5,916 nt of DNA from positions 1 through 5,916 of the forward strand of contig JAMFSG010000163.1 of NCBI GenBank assembly GCA_026225155.1, written 5' to 3'. The notes beneath the pieces were generated by a model. It searched no databases, was not told the DNA's origin, and was given only the letters and a program-made list of their open reading frames with translations. Positions 1 through 5,596 of the stretch are shown one piece after another. The DNA comes from Verrucomicrobiota bacterium. GTDB taxonomy: Bacteria > Verrucomicrobiota > Verrucomicrobiia > Limisphaerales > UBA11358. Numbering within the stretch: position 1 is the first letter of the stretch; each line of letters starts with the position of its first letter. The position numbers and the translations under genes were made by a program.

Positions 1-178
1 CAAGTTCCTGCAAAATTTCCCACGACTTGTCCTTGCTGCAATCGTCAGTGATAACGACCTCATAGGAAATTTTCAACGGCTCGACCGCCGCGCGGATCGC
101 TTTGACGAGCTCGCGCAGATTGCCTTCCTCGTTGTAACAAGGAATGACGAGGCTGATTTCAGGATTTTCGGGATTCAT
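1..178 (-). CDS. Family 2 glycosyltransferase, N-terminal part (gene runs off the left edge)
   Basis: The first 59 residues are visible on the minus strand; the rest lies outside the window. The start reads MNPENPEISLVIPCYNEEGN, the typical opening of a GT-A fold glycosyltransferase of the GT2/dolichol-phosphate-mannosyltransferase type. The SLVIPCYNEE strand-loop (residues 9-18) binds the nucleotide, and VVITDDCSKDKS (41-52) matches the family's VDDGSxD motif, with Cys in place of the usual Gly after the two Asp. Such enzymes move a sugar from a nucleotide sugar to a lipid carrier, glycan or protein, usually at the inner face of the cytoplasmic membrane. An in-frame ATG four codons upstream (188-190) is an equally possible start; neither has a Shine-Dalgarno sequence. 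It is divergent from the repair operon and on the same strand as the sugar genes at the right end, suggesting a shared glycan locus. The acceptor and sugar cannot be told. Confidence 0.88.
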   Translation of the reverse strand, partial: MNPENPEISLVIPCYNEEGNLRELVKAIRAAVEPLKISYEVVITDDCSKDKSWEILQEL

Positions 179-365
179 CGCGAAAAGCATTAAACGAAAA
201 TTCTACAAGTTCGTCCATGCACCAAAAGAAATTTTTTCTGCGGCTTACAATTATTCAGCCAACGTATGAAAATAGTGCGAAAATTTTGATGTCCGAAAAT
301 GGCGAGATTTATCGAGCCGGTTGAATTATCTTTTAAGAAGCAAAAGCGACAAGCAGCAAAACTAT
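179..365. other. Divergent intergenic region between the glycosyltransferase and ogt
   Basis: This AT-rich stretch of about 190 bases separates two divergent genes and must hold the promoters for both, including the one for the repair operon. I could not fix a convincing -35/-10 pair; TTACAA at 246-251 followed by TATGAA at 265-270 has a spacer too short for sigma70. CGAAAAT occurs three times (195-201, 278-284, 294-300), which might be regulator boxes or only base composition. No match to the E. coli Ada box was found, although the downstream Ada-type protein would be expected to regulate here. Confidence 0.5.
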
Positions 366-866
366 ATGAAATATCACTACAAAACTGTTAAGACCGTGAT
401 CGGCGAATTAAAACTCGTGGCGACGGATCGGGGATTGGCGGCCATTCTTTGGGAAGACGATAAACCCAATCGCGTTCCGCTTGCGCCGCTTTTGAAAAAT
501 GAAAACCATCCGATTTTGTTAAAAACGGAAAAGCAGCTCGTCGAATATCTCGAAGGCAAACGCAAAGTTTTTTCGGTCGCTTTGGATCCGCTGGGAACGC
601 CGTTTCAAAATCAGGTTTGGGAGGCTTTGCGGACAATTCCTTTCGGTGAAACGCGCAGTTACGGTCAGATCGCCGCGCAGATTGGACGGCCAAAAGCCGT
701 GCGCGCAGTCGGCGCGGCGAACGGACGCAATCCGATTTCCGTAATCGTTCCTTGTCATCGCGTCATCGGCGCGTCCGGCAGCTTGACGGGATTTGCGGGC
801 GGATTGAAAGTGAAACGCTGGTTGTTGGACTTGGAAAATAAAGAAGAATTAGTTTTGGAAAATTAA
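366..866 (+). CDS. ogt: Methylated-DNA--[protein]-cysteine S-methyltransferase (Ogt/MGMT family)
   Basis: This cytoplasmic suicide enzyme moves the alkyl group from O6-alkylguanine (and O4-alkylthymine) in DNA onto its own cysteine and so reverses the lesion in one step. The protein has 166 residues, normal for the family. It has an N-terminal ribonuclease-like domain (about 1-75) and the C-terminal DNA-binding/active-site domain (about 78-155). In the latter, SYGQIAAQIGRPKAVRAVG forms the helix-turn-helix with the Tyr (99) and Arg-finger (113) equivalents. NGRNPISVIVPCHRVIG carries the acceptor Cys130, and LTGFAGGLKVKRWLLDLE ends the active site. Everything needed for activity is present. 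I chose ATG 366 because the fold starts there; a TTG at 321 in the same frame would add 15 unconserved residues. No Shine-Dalgarno sequence is visible at either start. It lies 33 bases upstream of the Ada-AlkA fusion gene, as in an operon; Mycobacterium tuberculosis has the same pair (alkA-ogt, Rv1317c-Rv1316c) in the other order. Confidence 0.96.
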   Translation: MKYHYKTVKTVIGELKLVATDRGLAAILWEDDKPNRVPLAPLLKNENHPILLKTEKQLVEYLEGKRKVFSVALDPLGTPFQNQVWEALRTIPFGETRSYGQIAAQIGRPKAVRAVGAANGRNPISVIVPCHRVIGASGSLTGFAGGLKVKRWLLDLENKEELVLEN

Positions 867-899
867 CTAAAAAACCAGCGTCCAGAATCGGCAACACGC

Positions 900-2414
900 A
901 TGGAAATTTCACTGAAATCCAAATCCTGTTATCAGGCGCTGTTGGCGCGCGATGCGCGGTTTGACGGCTTGTTTTTTGTGGCCGTCACTTCCACGCGCAT
1001 TTATTGCCGACCAATCTGCACGGTGAAACCGCCGAAGGAAATCAATTGCCGGTTTTACAAAAATCCGCAGGAAGCGGAACAGGCGGGATTTCGTCCGTGT
1101 CTGCGTTGCCGACCGGAATTGGCGCCGGGAAATGCGCCGGTGGACAAATCCCAACGCATCGCGCATCGGCTGGTGCAGCGCATCGAAGAAGGCAACAGCG
1201 ACGACACTGTTAATCTCGAATCCATCGCGGCGGAATTCAAATTGAGTTCGCGCCAGTTGCGCCGGATCGTCCAACAAAAACTCGGCGTGCCACCGATCCA
1301 ATTGATTTTGACGCGACGTTTGTTGCTCGCGAAACAGTTGCTCACGGAAACCAAACTGCCGATGATCGAGATCGCGTTCGCCAGCGGTTTTGCGAGTTTG
1401 CGCCGGTTCAATGACGCGTTCATCACGCGCTACCGGATGGCACCGACGCGTTTGCGCAAAAAAGCCGTTGATGGCGAGAATTTTTCCGGCGATTTGGCAA
1501 CGTCGGTTTTGCAACTGGCGTATCGTCCGCCTTATGACTGGCAACGCATCCTGGTTTTTTTGAAAGCGCGCGAATTGAAAGGCGTCGAATGGGTGACGGA
1601 TGATTTTTACGCCCGCACCGTGCAGTTGGGCAAAGCCAAAGGCTGGATCAAAATCACCTCTGCCAAACCGAAAAATGCGCTGCTCCTCGAATTTTCGCAC
1701 AGCTTGACGCCCGTTTTACCGGCGCTGCTAAATCGCGTGCGCGAGCTGTTCGATTTGAATGCGCGGCCGGATCTCATCTCGCAACATCTCAGGCGAAGTA
1801 AAATTTTGAATGCCGCCGTCAAAAAAAATCCCGGCTTGCGAGTGCCCGGTGCTTTTCATGGATTCGAAATCGGTGTCCGCGCCATTCTCGGCCAACAGAT
1901 CACGGTCAAAGGCGCAACCACTTTGGCGGCGCGATTTGCGCTGGCATTTGGAGAAAAAATTTCAACGCCGTTTCCCCAATTGAACCGTTTGACGCCATCG
2001 CCGACGCGCGTCGCCAAAGCGAACATTGACCAGATCGGCAAGCTGGGAATCATTCGTGCGCGTGGCAAAAGTGTTATCGCGCTCGCGCTCGCGCATGTTT
2101 CCGGCGAACTTTCACTGGACAGCGGCACGCATCACAATCCTGAAGATGTGATCAAACGATTGTCTGAATTGCCGGGCATCGGCCCGTGGACGGCGAATTA
2201 TATCGCGATGCGCGCGTTGCATTGGCCGGACGCATTTCCAAAAGAAGACATCGTGTTGCGCAACAACCTTGGGAAAATTTCCGCCAAAGACGCGGAAGCA
2301 ATGTCACAAGCCTGGCGGCCCTGGCGCAGCTATGCCGTTTTACATCTCTGGAGAAAATCAGCGCCGCGCACGCCATCGGATGGAATGCAGCTTGAATCCA
2401 GCAAAGTGAATTGA
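900..2414 (+). CDS. alkA: Ada N-terminal/AraC/AlkA fusion: methylphosphotriester sensor-regulator and DNA-3-methyladenine glycosylase II
   Basis: This 504-residue protein joins three modules. Residues 8-80 are the Ada zinc domain: Cys36, Cys40, Cys67 and Cys70 (YCRPIC and CLRC) are the four zinc ligands, and Cys36 matches E. coli Ada Cys38, which accepts methyl from phosphotriesters. Residues 85-187 are an AraC-type double helix-turn-helix (signature SGFASLRRFNDAFITRYRMAP). Residues about 200-485 are AlkA: an N-terminal domain starting LAYRPPYDW, then the HhH-GPD fold with the hairpin LPGIGPWTA (424-432), the likely catalytic Asp450 (equivalent to AlkA Asp238) and WRPWRSYAVLHLW (472-484). The glycosylase removes 3-methyladenine and related alkylated bases to start base excision repair. 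The family model is that methylation of the Cys36 equivalent turns the protein into an activator of its own operon; that is inferred here. The methyltransferase half of classical Ada is absent and is supplied by ogt just upstream. The ATG at 900 gives the expected N-terminus; no Shine-Dalgarno is seen. Confidence 0.96.
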   Translation: MEISLKSKSCYQALLARDARFDGLFFVAVTSTRIYCRPICTVKPPKEINCRFYKNPQEAEQAGFRPCLRCRPELAPGNAPVDKSQRIAHRLVQRIEEGNSDDTVNLESIAAEFKLSSRQLRRIVQQKLGVPPIQLILTRRLLLAKQLLTETKLPMIEIAFASGFASLRRFNDAFITRYRMAPTRLRKKAVDGENFSGDLATSVLQLAYRPPYDWQRILVFLKARELKGVEWVTDDFYARTVQLGKAKGWIKITSAKPKNALLLEFSHSLTPVLPALLNRVRELFDLNARPDLISQHLRRSKILNAAVKKNPGLRVPGAFHGFEIGVRAILGQQITVKGATTLAARFALAFGEKISTPFPQLNRLTPSPTRVAKANIDQIGKLGIIRARGKSVIALALAHVSGELSLDSGTHHNPEDVIKRLSELPGIGPWTANYIAMRALHWPDAFPKEDIVLRNNLGKISAKDAEAMSQAWRPWRSYAVLHLWRKSAPRTPSDGMQLESSKVN

Positions 2415-2445
2415 GCAATTTTGAACGCGCTGTAATTCGGTAAAA
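2415..2445. other. Short convergent gap between ada-alkA and tcmP
   Basis: Only 31 bases separate the stop codons of two convergent genes. I see no GC-rich hairpin followed by a T-run, so any terminator must lie inside the coding ends or be factor-dependent. The right side of this gap carries the left copy of the direct repeat cggtaaaatca. Confidence 0.5.
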
Positions 2446-2448
2446 TCA
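2438..2448. repeat. Direct repeat, left copy, at the 3' end of tcmP
   Basis: The 11-mer cggtaaaatca occurs here and, in the same orientation, at 4486-4496, so the two copies bracket the tcmP/DUF5131 pair. Each copy ends in the stop codon of a minus-strand gene (tcmP here, the aminotransferase there). Allowing a 5-base gap, the match extends left to aattcg (2434-2439 against 4477-4482). It could be a target-site duplication or recombination scar from insertion of the cassette; chance similarity of AT-rich sequence is not ruled out. Confidence 0.5.
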
Positions 2449-3606
2449 GACGATTTGGACCATTACACCCTTTCCATGTTTTGGAAACTTCTCGCGCTCA
2501 CTGAGACCAACAAATTTCAATTTGCCCTTTTTACTCAACTCCATGAGGGATTGATTCAAGTCTTCCACCCAGACAAGCGGCGTTGTGAGTGCGGCCTCCC
2601 ATAAAAAATCATATGACACCGGCTTCTTGGAAGCTAAAAGGGCGTGAACTTTTGCTTTAGTTTTATTCCAGTATTTTGTCCGCAAGGAATTGTAAAACTG
2701 TGTGTCGTGCATCTCATTGCTGGAAAATAGCTCAAGTGTTCCGCCACTTTCGCGCTCTCGTTGTTGCGCTTTTGCGCGGGCACTTTCCATTACTTCAACA
2801 GCCTTGCGTTCTTCTTTCTTGAAAACTTCCAATCCTTTTTCATTTCGCGTCGCGTATATCAAATGAAAGTGGATGTCGTTAATTTGTGGCTGAAAAACAG
2901 GCGTGTAACTGGCAAAACTATAATTACCCTCGGCTTTGATCCGCCGAATATATTCTTCGACCATTGCGTCATCACGATCATCTTCAGATACGCCCGCAAG
3001 TTTCGTTCGAAAAACTGAATTACCATATAGCCGGTCAAAACCCGGAATAAGCTCCGGATCCTGGGACTCGATGAAGCGACGAGTAAAGCTCGTCATATAG
3101 TTAATCAACACTTCGCCGGGCGAAAGTTTCAGCAATGGTTGAATGACATCCAGCTCAATTCCCTTCCATCCCTTTGGATCAAAAAAAGTGAACGTGAAGT
3201 TTTTTTGGCCGCCTTTTTTGTGGAATTCAAGAATCTCAGGAACAGCTTTTTCGAGAACATTGTTTTTTGCCTCGGCCTCGATGCCAGACAAGCTGTCGCA
3301 AAATGTTTTTAGTTCAGCAAAAGACTTCTTATCTTTTTCCAAAAAGAAACAGCGAATCCGGGGACGTTTTCCTTGTTTGGCGAGTTCCACTTGCACTTTT
3401 TTGAGCTCCTGAACTGCAATTCCAAAAGACGTGTCCGCATAGTCCGGAGTCTTGCTTTCCCACGGCCCGGAAAAACAATCAATGTAGGTAATTGAATCAG
3501 CCCACGTGCCTACTATCACTGCCAGACGAAGCAAATATCTTTGGAGAATAATGTGTTTGACGAGCGTTTGCTCGCGCCCCAAATAATTTTGCTCATCCAA
3601 ACTCAT
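2446..3606 (-). CDS. tcmP: Three-Cys-motif partner protein TcmP
   Basis: This 386-residue protein resembles TcmP, a family defined by its genomic pairing with a protein bearing a three-cysteine motif, which is exactly the upstream gene here. Recognisable family segments are YIDCFSGPW (41-49), CFFLEKD (86-92), FTFFDPKGWKG (139-149) and HFHLIYATRNEKGLEVFK (246-263). The first three fall where motif I, the acidic end of strand 2 and motif IV of a Rossmann-fold SAM methyltransferase would be, so I infer a methyltransferase-like N-terminal half. Residues 255-290 are a charged, probably helical stretch. The end (about 310-370) looks like a winged-helix domain, suggesting nucleic-acid contact. The reaction is unknown. 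The start ATG overlaps the upstream stop by 4 bp (ATGA), implying translational coupling. Hand-counted stretches were about 38-48% GC against 57-60% in flanking genes, hinting at transfer. Family confidence is high; functional confidence is low. Confidence 0.88.
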   Translation of the reverse strand: MSLDEQNYLGREQTLVKHIILQRYLLRLAVIVGTWADSITYIDCFSGPWESKTPDYADTSFGIAVQELKKVQVELAKQGKRPRIRCFFLEKDKKSFAELKTFCDSLSGIEAEAKNNVLEKAVPEILEFHKKGGQKNFTFTFFDPKGWKGIELDVIQPLLKLSPGEVLINYMTSFTRRFIESQDPELIPGFDRLYGNSVFRTKLAGVSEDDRDDAMVEEYIRRIKAEGNYSFASYTPVFQPQINDIHFHLIYATRNEKGLEVFKKEERKAVEVMESARAKAQQRERESGGTLELFSSNEMHDTQFYNSLRTKYWNKTKAKVHALLASKKPVSYDFLWEAALTTPLVWVEDLNQSLMELSKKGKLKFVGLSEREKFPKHGKGVMVQIV

Positions 3607-4406
3607 GCGAACGCTAATTCCATCGGCTCGGTTTCTGAAATCAGTTCAAGACGCTCTTCGCGTTCTGGAACTGCCACCAATTCTCGCTCTGGAAATTCAT
3701 CGTATGTCCGGCCATCCAAAATCCGTCCGTGTTCGCTTTTGCGAACCCCACCCCATTGTTTGAAGAAAAACGAAACTTTTGCCGCCCGGCATTGCGCGCG
3801 AATTTTCCGCACCCAGGCTGCTTCCATTGGTCGCGCGCCTGGACCGCTTTCGCCGCCGACGATGACCCAATTGATGCCGCTCAAATCAATTTCGCCAAGG
3901 TCTTCCAACAGAGGTTCGATGGAAAGAAAACGCACTCGCGCCGGTGTCGCGCGCAATTGGTTGAGACGTGGCAATCCGTGCTTTTTATTTTCTACGGAAA
4001 CACCCCACCAAACATGCGGCAATTTTGCCGCGAAACGAAGTTTTCCAGACAATAATTCGCGTAACCGATCCGCCCGTTTCGTCAAAACTTGATAAGTGTG
4101 CCAGTCCGCCTTGGCCATGACTTTTGCAACGGCTTCTATGTAGTCATCCGAAACCGTTTCGTGAAATAGATCGCTCATGGAATTCACGAAAATCATTTTT
4201 GCCTTTGACCAACGCAAAGGCTCGGCGAGCTTTTCGGGAACTATCCGAGGATCAAAACCAAATTCAAACGGATGACCAGGCACGCCGCGAAATCGTTCGG
4301 CAAAAGTTTCGGCATAGCAATGTGCGCAGCCGGGACTGATTTTTGTGCAGCCGCGAACCGGATTCCAAGTTGCGTCTGTCCATTCAATTTTTGAATTATC
4401 GCTCAT
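3603..4406 (-). CDS. DUF5131 (phage Gp37/Gp68-like) three-Cys-motif protein
   Basis: This 267-residue protein belongs to the DUF5131/Gp37-Gp68 family found in phages and bacteria. Hallmarks in order are KIEWTDATWNPVRGC (6-20), the cysteine motif C20-X6-C27-X2-C30 followed by YAE, FVNSMSDLFHETV (73-85), YQVLTKRADRL (105-115), WWGVSVEN (133-140), RFLSIEPLLEDLG (159-171), VGGESGPGARPM (183-194), FFFKQWGG (213-220) and LDGRTYDEFP (230-239). The NPxxGC...CxxCYA context recalls radical SAM proteins of the spore photoproduct lyase group, so an iron-sulphur cluster is plausible but unproven. I chose ATG 4406 because families start near KIEWT and GGTGAG lies 12 bases upstream; ATG 4478 would add 24 unconserved residues that run through the leader's inverted repeats. 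It overlaps tcmP by 4 bp and lies 87 bp after the aminotransferase gene. The tail after residue 240 is Glu-rich and unconserved. The enzymatic role is unknown. Confidence 0.9.
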   Translation of the reverse strand: MSDNSKIEWTDATWNPVRGCTKISPGCAHCYAETFAERFRGVPGHPFEFGFDPRIVPEKLAEPLRWSKAKMIFVNSMSDLFHETVSDDYIEAVAKVMAKADWHTYQVLTKRADRLRELLSGKLRFAAKLPHVWWGVSVENKKHGLPRLNQLRATPARVRFLSIEPLLEDLGEIDLSGINWVIVGGESGPGARPMEAAWVRKIRAQCRAAKVSFFFKQWGGVRKSEHGRILDGRTYDEFPERELVAVPEREERLELISETEPMELAFA

Positions 4407-4410
4407 ACAA

Positions 4411-4461
4411 ACAGTAATCTCACCGCCTGAATTCTTGCACAGAAGGTGAGACAAAAACTGT
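4411..4461 (-). promoter_or_regulatory. Leader hairpin that could mask the DUF5131 ribosome binding site
   Basis: On the minus strand TCTCACC (complement of 4445-4451) can pair with GGTGAGA (complement of 4418-4424). This makes a 7-bp perfect stem with a 20-base loop. It is extended, after an asymmetric internal loop, by ACAGT (4457-4461) with ACTGT (4411-4415). The GGTGAG half is the only Shine-Dalgarno-like sequence before the DUF5131 ATG at 4406. Folding could therefore block translation of the coupled pair, or the dyad could bind a protein. There is no T-run, so it is not a simple terminator. Confidence 0.4.
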
Positions 4462-4467
4462 CCCATG

Positions 4468-4483
4468 TCGAATTTCAATTCGA
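4468..4483. promoter_or_regulatory. Perfect dyad TCGAATT-TC-AATTCGA, operator-like
   Basis: Two perfect 7-base inverted arms are separated by 2 bases, 62 bases upstream of the DUF5131 start and just past the aminotransferase stop codon. The size and spacing suit a homodimeric helix-turn-helix repressor. The arms are short and AT-rich, so the same dyad might instead be part of the insertion junction, because its right arm runs into the extended direct repeat. No regulator gene is present in the cassette. Confidence 0.4.
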
Positions 4484-4485
4484 GC

Positions 4486-4496
4486 CGGTAAAATCA
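4486..4496. repeat. Direct repeat, right copy, at the 3' end of the aminotransferase gene
   Basis: This is the second copy of cggtaaaatca, identical in sequence and orientation to 2438-2448. It includes the aminotransferase stop codon (complement of 4494-4496) and the eight bases after it. The two copies enclose both cassette genes and their leader, about 2.0 kb, and nothing else. Confidence 0.5.
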
Positions 4497-5582
4497 TTTC
4501 TTCCCGTAAAATTCCGCGATCGCGGCGCAGACTTGATCCGCCGCGTCCAAAGTCATTTCGCCATGAATCGGCAGCGAGAGAATTTCTTTCACCGCTTTTT
4601 CCGTGTTCGGCAATTTCGGAATATACGGAAATAATCCGACGACCGCCGGTTGCAAATGGTTCGGCTTCGGATAATGCACACCGGTCTCGATGTTTTTTTC
4701 TTTGAGAAATTTTTGCAGGTCGTCGCGCTTTTCGGCACGCACGACATACATGTGATACACCGGCGTCGCCCATTCGCGCACGGGCGGCGTCTGCACGATG
4801 CCTTTGAGATGTTCGTTGTAGCGCGCGGCGATCTGGCGACGATTTTCGTTAAAGCCGTCGAGGTGCTTCAACATCACGCGGCCGATGGCGGCGTTGATCT
4901 CGTTGAAACGCACATTATAGCCGGTGAATTCATGATCGTATTTTCCCTGGCGACCGTGATTACGCAACATGCGCAAACGATCGGCGTAATCAACTTTGTT
5001 CGTCGTGATGCAGCCGCCGTCGCCGAGCACGGTGAGATTTTTCGACGGGAAAAAACTGAACGCGCCGAAGTCGCCCATGCTGCCGACGGTTTTGCCTTTG
5101 TATTTTGCGCCCTGCGCCTGCGCGCAATCTTCGATGACCCAAAGATTATTTTTCTTCCCGATGGCGAGCAGTTTGTCGTTGTCAATCGGATGGCCGTAAA
5201 GATGCACGCCGATGATGCCGACGGTGCGCGGCGTGATGAGCGATTCGACGTGCGCGAGATCCATGACGTAAGTGTCGTCAATGTCGGCGAACACTGGTTT
5301 CGCGCCGAGATGGATCAGCGGTTCCATTGTCGGAAACGCGGTGTGACTCGGCACAATAATTTCGTCGCCCGGCCCGATGCCTTGCAGCTGGTGCAAACAA
5401 TAAACAATCATCGTCCACGAACTGCCGAGAACGGTTTGCGTCGTGCCGGTGTGCGCGGCGAGTTCGGCTTCAAACGCGGTGGATTCTTTGCCGAGAATAT
5501 ATTGGCCGGAACGCAAAGCGCGCAGCGCGGCTTCTTCAACTTCTGAATTGATGAAACATTTTGATAACGGGATTTTGCTCAT
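4494..5582 (-). CDS. DegT/DnrJ/EryC1/StrS family PLP-dependent sugar aminotransferase
   Basis: This enzyme belongs to the family that transfers an amino group, usually from glutamate, to a keto-sugar nucleotide to make an amino sugar for surface glycans or secondary metabolites. At 362 residues it is full length for a fold-type I aminotransferase. Visible motifs are LRSGQYILGKESTAFE (23-38), GIGPGDEIIVPSHTAFPTMEP (68-88), PVFADID (96-102), VHLYGHP (126-132), EDCAQAQGA (151-159, with the Asp that contacts the PLP ring nitrogen) and FSFFPSKNLTVLGDGG (175-190), whose Lys181 should form the Schiff base. YNVRFNEINAAIG (222-234) is the usual substrate-side motif. One oddity is SSWT (54-57) where the phosphate-binding motif normally has NGT. 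The start ATG is supported by the IPLSKCF opening; no Shine-Dalgarno is seen. The Gfo/Idh/MocA gene upstream fits a WlbA/WlbC-type dehydrogenase-aminotransferase pair, though the exact sugar is unknown. Confidence 0.94.
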   Translation of the reverse strand: MSKIPLSKCFINSEVEEAALRALRSGQYILGKESTAFEAELAAHTGTTQTVLGSSWTMIVYCLHQLQGIGPGDEIIVPSHTAFPTMEPLIHLGAKPVFADIDDTYVMDLAHVESLITPRTVGIIGVHLYGHPIDNDKLLAIGKKNNLWVIEDCAQAQGAKYKGKTVGSMGDFGAFSFFPSKNLTVLGDGGCITTNKVDYADRLRMLRNHGRQGKYDHEFTGYNVRFNEINAAIGRVMLKHLDGFNENRRQIAARYNEHLKGIVQTPPVREWATPVYHMYVVRAEKRDDLQKFLKEKNIETGVHYPKPNHLQPAVVGLFPYIPKLPNTEKAVKEILSLPIHGEMTLDAADQVCAAIAEFYGKK

Positions 5583-5596
5583 AAATTTTTAGAATT

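Noticed and set aside
226..240. AGAAA-TTT-TTTCT as a possible terminator.
   Set aside because: The stem is only five weak base pairs without GC content, and it lies between divergent genes where no terminator is expected.
195..300. Three CGAAAAT copies upstream of ogt as possible regulator boxes.
   Set aside because: The spacing is irregular and AAAATT-type words are common in this AT-rich gap, so I cannot separate them from base composition.
321..365. TTG start extending Ogt by 15 residues.
   Set aside because: The added residues are polar and unconserved and no ribosome binding site precedes the TTG; the fold begins at ATG 366.
909..1700. A 263-codon open frame on the minus strand inside ada-alkA.
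   Set aside because: It is antisense to a gene with clear Ada, AraC and AlkA motifs, and its Arg/Gln/Phe-rich translation has no recognisable domain. It is a shadow of the codon bias of the real gene.
3541..4092. A 183-codon plus-strand frame opposite DUF5131.
   Set aside because: The Ser/Arg/Asn-rich translation lacks domain features, while the opposite strand carries an unmistakable family protein.
4407..4478. ATG start at 4478 extending DUF5131 by 24 residues.
   Set aside because: The extension runs through the leader's inverted repeats and is not like family N-termini, which start close to the KIEWT motif.
4420..4773. A 117-codon minus-strand frame across the aminotransferase end and the cassette leader.
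   Set aside because: It lies out of frame over the conserved aminotransferase C-terminus and has an Arg-rich low-information translation.
4650..5546. A 298-codon open frame on the plus strand opposite the aminotransferase gene.
   Set aside because: It mirrors the aminotransferase coding sequence and has a Phe/His/Val-rich, motif-free translation. The minus-strand frame has the PLP lysine and all family motifs.
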